Shown: piece by piece, positions 57,845-64,000 of the stretch
Layout of the letters: every line of letters begins with the position of its first letter
Position numbering within the stretch: the stretch's first letter is position 1
From: F23-D06 sp947165685
Lineage (GTDB): Bacteria > Bacteroidota > Bacteroidia > Bacteroidales > WCHB1-69
Assembly: GCA_947165685.1 (NCBI GenBank)
Contig: CAMVBK010000006.1
Span: forward strand, 1 to 64,000
Direction: 5' to 3'
DNA length: 64,000 bases
The notes under the pieces: generated by a model
Told to the model about the DNA's origin: nothing
Databases searched by the model: none
The model's input: the letters and a program-made list of their open reading frames with translations, nothing else
Translations under genes and position numbers: made by a program

Positions 57845-59158
57845 ATGAACGCGAAATTTGACGATTTAAGAGAGAAATACCCCGTTTTCACGTATGAGGG
57901 GTATCAATATGGCATCGAGAACGGGGATTTGAGCCTCGTTTTCCATTTTTCGATAGGGGAGGGGATCCATTTCTCCCCGAAGATGAGGTTGTCGGCCGGA
58001 ATCCATACGCCCGACTGGAACTCATTCGACCTTAAGCAGTTGGAAGGCATTGTATTCCACATCGGCATGATCGAGCTGATCAGCTACTGGAAGTGCACCT
58101 GCAGCCCGACCATCCTGGTGAAGCCGTTCTCGCTCTCCGAGGACCAGCAGTGGTGGTGGCGCAAACTCTATTGGTACGGCCTTGGCGAGTTCATGTACCG
58201 CAACAGCATCGAGACCGACTACCTGCGATTCATGGACTTTGCCTTTCCCGAAGGGGCGCGACCGGCAGAGGAGTTGTCCTATCCGAAAGCGGAAAACGTT
58301 GACTCCGTGATTGTTCCCGTTGGCGGCGGCAAGGACTCCGTGGTGACGTTGGAGGAGCTTCGGCCTTCGCGCAAAGTGGTGCCGTTCATCATCAACCCTC
58401 GTGGCGCGACGCTGGAGTGCGCCCGCGTGGCCGGCTTCGACCGCGAAGAGCAAATCCTTGTCCTGCACCGCCAAATAGACCCGAAGTTGCTGGAACTCAA
58501 CGCGCAAGGATTCCTTAACGGGCATACGCCGTTCTCCGCGATGCTGGCCTTCTACACGCCACTGCTCAGTGCGGTCACCGGCATCCGCGATGTCGCCCTC
58601 TCGAACGAGTCGAGCGCGAACGAGCCGACGGTGCCGGGCACCAATATCAACCATCAGTATTCCAAATCGTTGGAGTTCGAGACCGACTTTCAGGACTACG
58701 TGCGCGACTGGATGGGCGACTGCAACCACTACTACAGCCACTTGCGCCCGTTCAACGAACTGCAGATTGCCGAGAAGTTTTCGCATTATCCGCAATATTT
58801 CCCTGTTTTCCGGAGCTGCAACGTCGGCAGCAAGGAGGACAAATGGTGCGGCCACTGCCCGAAGTGTCTCTTCGCCTACATCATCCTGTCGCCGTTCATT
58901 GAAGACGGCAAGCTTCAGGAGATTTTCGGCCACGACCTGTTGGACGACCCGACATTGGAGCAGACCTTCGACGAGCTGTCGGGTCTTTCCAAAATCAAGC
59001 CATTCGAGTGTGTGGGCACAGTCCGGGAGGTCAACGAAGCCCTTCGCCGCATCTGCAACACGCACAGTGATAAGTATTTGCTGAAGCACTACATCAACGC
59101 CTCGCTTGCGCAGATGGAGGACGACATGTTGGAGGAATATTACAACATGGCGCCTTAA
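57845..59158 (+). CDS. MurL-like epimerase (PP-loop ATPase family)
   Basis: 437 residues from the ATG at 57845. An N-terminal domain of about 140 residues is followed by VIVPVGGGKDSVVTLEEL, a pyrophosphatase-type ATP-binding loop, then FLNGHTPFSAML, VALSNESSANEP, GTNINHQYSKSLEFE, and a Cys pair in WCGHCPKCLFAYIILSPF. This order of motifs agrees with what I know of MurL, the ATP-dependent enzyme that turns the L-Glu of UDP-MurNAc-L-Ala-L-Glu into D-Glu in organisms with a MurD2-type ligase. The assignment rests on recalled motifs, not on an alignment. It could be another PP-loop enzyme, such as a thiolase or amidotransferase relative. No murD homologue is in the window. Confidence 0.6.
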   Translation: MNAKFDDLREKYPVFTYEGYQYGIENGDLSLVFHFSIGEGIHFSPKMRLSAGIHTPDWNSFDLKQLEGIVFHIGMIELISYWKCTCSPTILVKPFSLSEDQQWWWRKLYWYGLGEFMYRNSIETDYLRFMDFAFPEGARPAEELSYPKAENVDSVIVPVGGGKDSVVTLEELRPSRKVVPFIINPRGATLECARVAGFDREEQILVLHRQIDPKLLELNAQGFLNGHTPFSAMLAFYTPLLSAVTGIRDVALSNESSANEPTVPGTNINHQYSKSLEFETDFQDYVRDWMGDCNHYYSHLRPFNELQIAEKFSHYPQYFPVFRSCNVGSKEDKWCGHCPKCLFAYIILSPFIEDGKLQEIFGHDLLDDPTLEQTFDELSGLSKIKPFECVGTVREVNEALRRICNTHSDKYLLKHYINASLAQMEDDMLEEYYNMAP

Positions 59159-59253
59159 CAATGTACAATGTATAATGTACAATGTACAATGTATAATGGG
59201 CAATGTACAATGGGCAATGAATAATGTATGATGTACAATGTGTGTTGGATGTG
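59159..59253. repeat. Heptad array, unit AATGTAC/AATGTAT/AATGGGC
   Basis: About 13 units in one register (aatgtac, aatgtat, aatgtac, aatgtac, aatgtat, aatgggc, aatgtac, aatgggc, aatgaat, aatgtat, gatgtac, aatgtgt) link the stop codon of the MurL-like gene directly to the start codon of the EamA gene. Confidence 0.93.
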
Positions 59254-60126
59254 ATGAAAGAACAATCGAAAATAAAGGGATATATAGCTGGGATTATTGC
59301 GGCGGTGGCGTATGGGACCAACCCGTTAGGGGCATTGTTTTTGTACCAGGAAGGCTTCAACCCGCCGAGCGTGATTTTCTATAGATTCACCTTCGCGGTG
59401 TTCATTTTGGGGGTCATCCTGCTGATTCAGCGGGTGCCGTTCCGTATCAACAGATTCGAGTTCAAGGTGTTGCTGTCGCTCGGTGTGCTGTTTGCGGCCT
59501 CCGCGCTGTCGCTCTACACCTCGTTCAAGCATCTCGACTCCGGAGTGGCCTCCACCATCCTGTTCGCCTATCCGGTGATGGTGGCCGTCATCATGGCGGT
59601 CTTCTTCAAGGAGCGGGCCTCGGCGATGATGATTCTCTCCATTGTGCTGAGTGTCATTGGCATACTGTTGCTCTACCAGGGCGACGGCGAAGTGAAGATG
59701 TCGCTGTGGGGTGTCGTTTTAGTGCTGATTTCCTCTCTGACGTACGCCGTATATATCGTGGTGGTGAACCGCTCGAAGATTTCGATGCCGCCGTTCAAGA
59801 TGACGTTCTACATCATGATGTTCGCGGCAATCGTCATCGGCATCTACTCGTTCTGCGTGCCCGGCAGCCGCATCATGGCCATCCCGAGCTGGTCGGCACT
59901 GGGCTGGATCTGCATGGTGGCCATCGTGCCGACCATCATCGCCATGACGATGCTCAACATCGGCATCGCGCACGCCGGCTCGACCCCCACGGCCATCATG
60001 GGCGCGCTGGAACCCGTCACGGCGGTCGCCATCTCGGTCTTCGTGTTCGACGGCCTCTTCACGGCCCGGCTCGCGGCAGGCATCGCATTGATATTGGTGG
60101 CGGTGATGTTGATAATTAAAAATTAG
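59254..60126 (+). CDS. EamA-family (DMT) permease
   Basis: 290 residues from the ATG at 59254; an earlier ATG at 59224 lies in the heptad array. Ten hydrophobic helices in two EamA repeats are present: IAGIIAAVAYGTNPLGALFLYQEGF in the first and LWGVVLVLISSLTYAVYIVVVNR in the second. The second ends with STPTAIMGALEPVTAVAISVFVFDG, the typical EPVxA motif before the ninth helix. It is an inner-membrane exporter of small metabolites; the substrate is unknown. Confidence 0.92.
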   Translation: MKEQSKIKGYIAGIIAAVAYGTNPLGALFLYQEGFNPPSVIFYRFTFAVFILGVILLIQRVPFRINRFEFKVLLSLGVLFAASALSLYTSFKHLDSGVASTILFAYPVMVAVIMAVFFKERASAMMILSIVLSVIGILLLYQGDGEVKMSLWGVVLVLISSLTYAVYIVVVNRSKISMPPFKMTFYIMMFAAIVIGIYSFCVPGSRIMAIPSWSALGWICMVAIVPTIIAMTMLNIGIAHAGSTPTAIMGALEPVTAVAISVFVFDGLFTARLAAGIALILVAVMLIIKN

Positions 60127-60139
60127 GAATGGTGAATAC

Positions 60140-60290
60140 ACCTTCCAAAAAGGGCTGAAAGCCCGACCTATGTCAGCCCAGGGTGAGCGACAGCGAGCCC
60201 TGGGGAACCGGACCGAAAACCGGACCGGTTCCCCGAATCGCGGGAAACCGAATCGCGGGAAACCGGACAACCCACAGGCAAGGTTAAACG
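60140..60290. repeat. Three-hairpin intergenic element
   Basis: GGGCT-GAA-AGCCC (60152-60164), CCCAGGG...CCCTGGG (about 60178-60204), and GGGGAACCGG...CCGGTTCCCC (60202-60234) overlap end to end. Two copies of a 15-bp unit (aatcgcgggaaaccg) follow. It lies between the EamA and LolA-like genes. No promoter box is visible for the downstream gene. Confidence 0.75.
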
Positions 60291-60333
60291 TTTGCAAGAA
60301 ACGACAATCAATGTAACGAATAATAACGATAAG

Positions 60334-60978
60334 ATGAAGAAATTTGCAGTTTTTGCGATAATGGCGGTGTACATGTCCGCAAGTTTCGCCCAGAATGTCG
60401 ATGGCGGCGCCGCCGACCTGCTCAAGAAGGTCGCCCTGCAGTACCAGAAATATGCCACCCTGCAGTTCCACTACACCCTGAAGACCACCAAGGACGACAA
60501 GACCCTGGGGGTCAGCGAGGGGGACTTCTGCCTCAAGGGCAGCAAGTACAAAACCACATTCTCAGGCGTCCAGTACTTCTGCGATGGCCAGTCGATTTGG
60601 AGCTACGACAAGTCCGCCAAGGAGGTCTCCGTCTATGAGTACGATCCCGAGGACGACGGGAACCTGATGAACCCGCAGCGCATCCTCAAGGGCTGGGACA
60701 AGCAGTTCCGCGCCAAGTTCATCCGCGACGAGTTCTCGAACAACGTGCAGTACAGCATCGTCGATCTCACGCCCAAGACCGCACAGTCGTTCTACCGCAT
60801 CCGGGTCTATATCGGGAAGACCTCGCTCAAAATCGCGAAAATCGCCGTTTACGAGAAAGACAACACCATATATACATATAGTATCGAGCAGTTCAAGCAT
60901 GATATCCCGCTGGATGACAAAATGTTCGTGTTCGACGTGTCGAAATACCCCGGTGTGGAGGTCAACGACATGCGATGA
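60334..60978 (+). CDS. LolA-like outer-membrane lipoprotein carrier
   Basis: 214 residues from the ATG at 60334: signal peptide MKKFAVFAIMAVYMSASFAQ, then the half-barrel of the LolA/LppX family (LLKKVALQYQKYATLQFHYTLKTT, GDFCLKGSKYKTTF, QYFCDGQSIWSYDKSAKEVSVYEYD, a long FRAKFIRDEF strand, FDVSKYPGVEV at the end). LolA proteins carry lipoproteins across the periplasm. Bacteroidota have several of these paralogues with less certain cargo. Confidence 0.88.
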   Translation: MKKFAVFAIMAVYMSASFAQNVDGGAADLLKKVALQYQKYATLQFHYTLKTTKDDKTLGVSEGDFCLKGSKYKTTFSGVQYFCDGQSIWSYDKSAKEVSVYEYDPEDDGNLMNPQRILKGWDKQFRAKFIRDEFSNNVQYSIVDLTPKTAQSFYRIRVYIGKTSLKIAKIAVYEKDNTIYTYSIEQFKHDIPLDDKMFVFDVSKYPGVEVNDMR

Positions 60979-60992
60979 CTGTTGAAAAAATG

Positions 60993-61025
60993 TTGCTGCA
61001 GGTTAGCCGATTTTTCTTACTTTTG
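60993..61025 (+). promoter_or_regulatory. Promoter of the phosphoglucosamine mutase gene
   Basis: TTG (60993-60995), 22-bp spacer and TACTTTTG (61018-61025), 32 bp before the ATG. Confidence 0.6.
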
Positions 61026-61057
61026 CAGCCGTTTTAGAAAGATAAAAGAGAAGAGAT

Positions 61058-62536
61058 ATGACACTGATTAAGTCCATTTCCGGAATCCGGGGAACAATTG
61101 GGGGAAACATTGGGGAGAACCTGACTCCTGTCGATGTGGTGAAATTTACCACGGCATTCGCCACCTTTTTGCATGAAAAGCGCGAACGGGCCGCGTCCGA
61201 GGCTCTGGACGAGTCCTCGCAGTCGGACAATAGCAATCTGCAGGACGCAGATAGCTCCCGACGGGTTGCGGACAGTTCCAAGATGCGCATCGTGGTGGGA
61301 AGAGACGCCCGTATCTCCGGTGATGTTGTGAACCGTTTGGTTTGTAGTACGTTGCAGAGCATGGGCGTGGATGTTCTCGACCTGGGGTTCTCCACCACGC
61401 CGACCACGGAGATGGCCGTGATCCAGCATCAGGCTGACGGCGGCATCATCATCACTGCCAGCCACAACCCGATGCAGTGGAACGCCCTCAAGCTGCTCGA
61501 CAGAACCGGCGAGTTCGTCTCCGGCGAGGAGGCCAAGCGCATCGTCGAGCTGACCGAATCCGACCAATTAACCTACGCGACAATCGACAAGTTAGGGAGC
61601 TATACTTTGTATGAAAACGCCATCCAGGATCATGTCGAGGCGATTCTCCGCCTTCCGTTGGTCGATAGGAACGCCATCGCCAAAGCCAACTTCAAGGTGA
61701 TTTTGGACACGGTGAACTCCACCGGGGCATTGGCATTGCCGGTGCTGCTCAAGGCACTGGGTGTCAACAATGTGACGGTGCTCAACGGCGAGATGAACGG
61801 GGTCTTCTCCCACAATCCGGAGCCGATTCCCGAGAACCTGGCCGGCATCTGCAACGTGATGAGCCGCTCCAACTACGATGTCGGCTTCGTGGTCGATCCC
61901 GACGTTGACCGTTTGGCCATCGTGACGGAGAACGGCACGCTCTTCAACGAGGAATACACCTTGGTGGCCGTAGCCGACTACGTGCTGCAACATACGCCCG
62001 GCAACACGGTCTCCAACCTTTCGTCGTCCCGTGCATTGAAAGACGTAAGTGACAAGTATGGAGTGGTTTACACGCCTTCCGCGGTGGGCGAGGTGAACGT
62101 GGTGGCGATGATGAAGCAGACCGGCGCGGTGATCGGCGGCGAAGGCAACGGCGGGGTCATCTATCCCGAGCTGCACTACGGCCGCGACGCGCTCGTGGGC
62201 ATCGCCCTCTTCCTCACCTACATGGCCAAGACCGGCAAGAGCTGCAGCCAGATCCGCGCCCTCTATCCCGACTACTGCATCGTGAAGAAGAAGACCGAGT
62301 TGAACAGTTCCGTGGACATGAAGGAGTTGTTGGACAAGATCGCTGCGAAATACGCCAACTACCAAGTGAACCGCGTTGATGGCGTGCGCATCGACTTCGA
62401 TGACAGCTGGGTGCACGTGCGCAGCTCCAACACCGAACCCATCATGCGCATCTACGCCGAGGCCCTCACCCCGCAGGTCGCCGAGAACATCGCCAACAAG
62501 CTGATGGCCGACATCCGCGAGATGCTTGTGAGTTAG
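61058..62536 (+). CDS. glmM: Phosphoglucosamine mutase (alpha-D-phosphohexomutase family)
   Basis: 492 residues, about 30 longer than typical Bacteroidota relatives. The start is MTLIKSISGIRGTIGG, the active-site serine is S135 in TASHNPMQWN, the metal-binding loop is DPDVDR (280-285), sugar binding uses GEGNGG, and phosphate binding uses RSSNTEPIMR near the C-terminus. It converts glucosamine-6-phosphate to glucosamine-1-phosphate for UDP-GlcNAc, needed by the same wall precursor route as MurL. The extra length is a polar Ser/Asp/Glu/Arg-rich insert at about 41-75, before the VVGRDARIS strand. Phosphomannomutase activity is also possible in this family. Confidence 0.88.
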   Translation: MTLIKSISGIRGTIGGNIGENLTPVDVVKFTTAFATFLHEKRERAASEALDESSQSDNSNLQDADSSRRVADSSKMRIVVGRDARISGDVVNRLVCSTLQSMGVDVLDLGFSTTPTTEMAVIQHQADGGIIITASHNPMQWNALKLLDRTGEFVSGEEAKRIVELTESDQLTYATIDKLGSYTLYENAIQDHVEAILRLPLVDRNAIAKANFKVILDTVNSTGALALPVLLKALGVNNVTVLNGEMNGVFSHNPEPIPENLAGICNVMSRSNYDVGFVVDPDVDRLAIVTENGTLFNEEYTLVAVADYVLQHTPGNTVSNLSSSRALKDVSDKYGVVYTPSAVGEVNVVAMMKQTGAVIGGEGNGGVIYPELHYGRDALVGIALFLTYMAKTGKSCSQIRALYPDYCIVKKKTELNSSVDMKELLDKIAAKYANYQVNRVDGVRIDFDDSWVHVRSSNTEPIMRIYAEALTPQVAENIANKLMADIREMLVS

Positions 62537-62545
62537 CCCTTAAAA

Positions 62546-62665
62546 AACTTCCTTAAGCAGCCCCGGAGGGGCAAAACGCACGCAGTGCAAATAACCCCAC
62601 ACAAGCGGAGCGCAGTGTGGGGCTCAAGGAAAGGAGGCCGTCACACAAGCGGAGCGCAGTATGTG
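62546..62665 (+). repeat. Modular hairpin element with a duplicated last cassette
   Basis: Plus-strand order: header CTTCCTTAAGCAGCCCCGGA, CGCACGCAGTGC, the stem CCCCACAC...GTGTGGGG, then a second, broken copy of the last cassette (CACACAAGCGGAGCGCAGTATGTGGGG). The orientation relative to transcription is the same as for the copies in the padR operon. Confidence 0.85.
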
Positions 62666-62705
62666 GGGATGACGAATGAACAATAACTGACGAAATATAC
62701 ACCGA

Positions 62706-64000
62706 ATGACAAAACGAACACATATCCGGACAATCACCCTGCTGCTGGCCCTGGTTCTGGGGACGGCGGGAGCGCTGCATGCCCAAAGCGAGGCGGTACA
62801 ATACGGCAAAGAGAACATCAAACGGGATTATTGTGACGGATACAATATATCTATTAAAATCAAAGATGTGCCTGATCATTCCGTGTTGAACTTGTGGGCT
62901 TATGATTTTGGTAACGTGCGCCTGATTGACAGTACGGAAGTGAGAAATGGCAAAGCTACGTTTCGGAAAAAGAGCTCCTCAAAATCTCAGGATGATGTTA
63001 CAGAAAGGATACATAGGGGATTCTATGATATTTCTGGGGAGGCCTTGTTTCCTGTTCAGGTGATTGTCAATCAGCAAACGAATTTTGAAATAGAGATTGA
63101 TATACACAATCCCAATCAATTTACCAATCATACGATACAAAAGTCTGATGAGAATCAGCGGTATTGTACGCTCATGTTCACTTGGAATGAGCAAAAGGAT
63201 GCGTTTTCGGGTGCGGAAGCAGTGGCTGAGCTGACCTCCATCATGCCACAGTCGTTCTTGGCACAATACTATCATTTAGAGAATGAGATTCTCAAAACGG
63301 CAAAATCGGATGACCCAACGGTTTATTTCGCTATTGGAAGTGCTTCTCCTTCTGAATTTCATCATGTTTTGTCATTGGTGGATTTTACGGATGCGCGACT
63401 CTGCCATTCTTCCTCTTTGATTTTCCAATTTATTCGTGATTATTTGACCTCAAACAATCGCGAGTCTGTGGATGAAATCATCACCGAGGTGGACACCATC
63501 CTCATGCGGGCGGCGCGCGGGGGACGTTACCAATGCGGGTTGTACGCGCAGTGGTTGTACAATATTTTCGACAAGACCGGCGACCCGTACTACGAACCGG
63601 TGATGCTGCACATCTACGACACCTACGACCGAGGCTGGATTTCCGAGGACCAGGAACGGCGCATCAAACGTAAAATGGATGTTGTACGCAGGCTCGCCCC
63701 CGGGGCGCTGATCCCCGAACTCACTGCCTACGACATTGACGGCAAACAGCACTCCACCAATGAGATACAGACGAAATACACAATCCTCTGGTTCTGGGAT
63801 CCCGACTGCGACCATTGCCAGGAGGAGACGCCGATTTTGCATGATTTATACCAGAAACGGGCCGACGAGCTGAATTTCGAGGTCTTTGCCGTGGAGGTCA
63901 ACGACGACTACGACCGCTGGAAGGCCTTCTCCGAGAAGCACGGCCTCGGCGACTGGATCAACCTGAGCACCTCCATGGGCGAAACCAGCGTCGATTACAT
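62706..64000 (+). CDS. TlpA-like thioredoxin-fold protein (3' end outside window)
   Basis: The frame is open from the ATG at 62706 to the window end (431 codons seen). A signal peptide (RTITLLLALVLGTAGALHAQ) is followed by a beta-sandwich of about 110 residues with KIKDVPDHSVLNLWAYDFG, and a helical domain (about 160-330; MPQSFLAQYYHLENEIL, GGRYQCGLYAQWLYNIF). A thioredoxin domain begins near 335 (APGALIPELTAYDIDGK) with the redox motif WDPDCDHCQEETP. The plan matches the DUF5106/TlpA-like exported proteins common in Bacteroidales, which may reduce or isomerise disulfides in the periplasm. It follows the hairpin element and may be read from the glmM promoter. Confidence 0.9.
   Translation, partial: MTKRTHIRTITLLLALVLGTAGALHAQSEAVQYGKENIKRDYCDGYNISIKIKDVPDHSVLNLWAYDFGNVRLIDSTEVRNGKATFRKKSSSKSQDDVTERIHRGFYDISGEALFPVQVIVNQQTNFEIEIDIHNPNQFTNHTIQKSDENQRYCTLMFTWNEQKDAFSGAEAVAELTSIMPQSFLAQYYHLENEILKTAKSDDPTVYFAIGSASPSEFHHVLSLVDFTDARLCHSSSLIFQFIRDYLTSNNRESVDEIITEVDTILMRAARGGRYQCGLYAQWLYNIFDKTGDPYYEPVMLHIYDTYDRGWISEDQERRIKRKMDVVRRLAPGALIPELTAYDIDGKQHSTNEIQTKYTILWFWDPDCDHCQEETPILHDLYQKRADELNFEVFAVEVNDDYDRWKAFSEKHGLGDWINLSTSMGETSVDY

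Overview
The window is chromosomal DNA of a GC-rich member of the Bacteroidota, most likely order Bacteroidales. The evidence is type IX secretion (T9SS) sorting domains on several very large surface proteins, two Fibrobacter-major-paralogue (FISUMP) proteins, promoters of the Bacteroidota type (-7 box TAnnTTTG, recognisable in front of about a dozen genes), no consistent Shine-Dalgarno sequences, and an SRP RNA. I see no phage, plasmid, integrase, CRISPR, rRNA or tRNA genes. Genus and habitat cannot be read from the sequence.

Layout. 1-5237: the 3' part of a giant repeat adhesin with a type B (gliding-motility-type) sorting domain, built on 840-bp and 636-bp near-identical DNA repeats. 5318-8663: kbl, a FISUMP protein and a UPF0145 protein, all on the minus strand. 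8745-16637: a minus-strand operon padR - PspC-domain protein - ABC ATPase - FtsX permease - FtsX permease - membrane-fusion protein - TolC, which reads as a self-regulated MacAB/TolC-type export or envelope-stress system. 16888-20795: a SulP transporter, a broken cation/proton antiporter, a small exported metal-binding protein and an outer-membrane barrel, all on the plus strand. 21041-44149: three consecutive minus-strand adhesins of about 1850, 2860 and 2680 residues, made of fibronectin III and cleaved-adhesin (choice-of-anchor J) modules with type A sorting domains. They share near-identical 3' ends and terminators, so they look like one duplicated and gene-converted family. 45350-54153: housekeeping genes, namely a stand-alone EF-G, a second FISUMP protein, mnmE, a yciO/tsaC family gene, SRP RNA, arginine decarboxylase, adk and hpt. 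54387-56372: a T9SS-exported Cthe_2159-type carbohydrate-binding protein. 56527-64000: dinB, a MurL-like epimerase, an EamA transporter, a LolA-like protein, a phosphoglucosamine mutase and a TlpA-like thioredoxin cut by the window end.

The most unusual feature lies between the genes. Many intergenic regions are filled, often from stop codon to start codon, by short tandem arrays with a 7-bp unit (less often 8 or 9 bp). The unit differs from locus to locus, but the period and style are the same. Other junctions carry a modular multi-hairpin element with a shared header (about TTCCTTGAGCAGCCCCGGAG). One heptad family (TGTACAT/ATGTACA) also lies in frame inside the sorting domain of two of the three giant adhesins, so an intergenic repeat appears to have become protein sequence. 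I found no defence or biosynthetic system; the strongest candidate for something undescribed is this repeat ecology and its contact with the adhesin genes.
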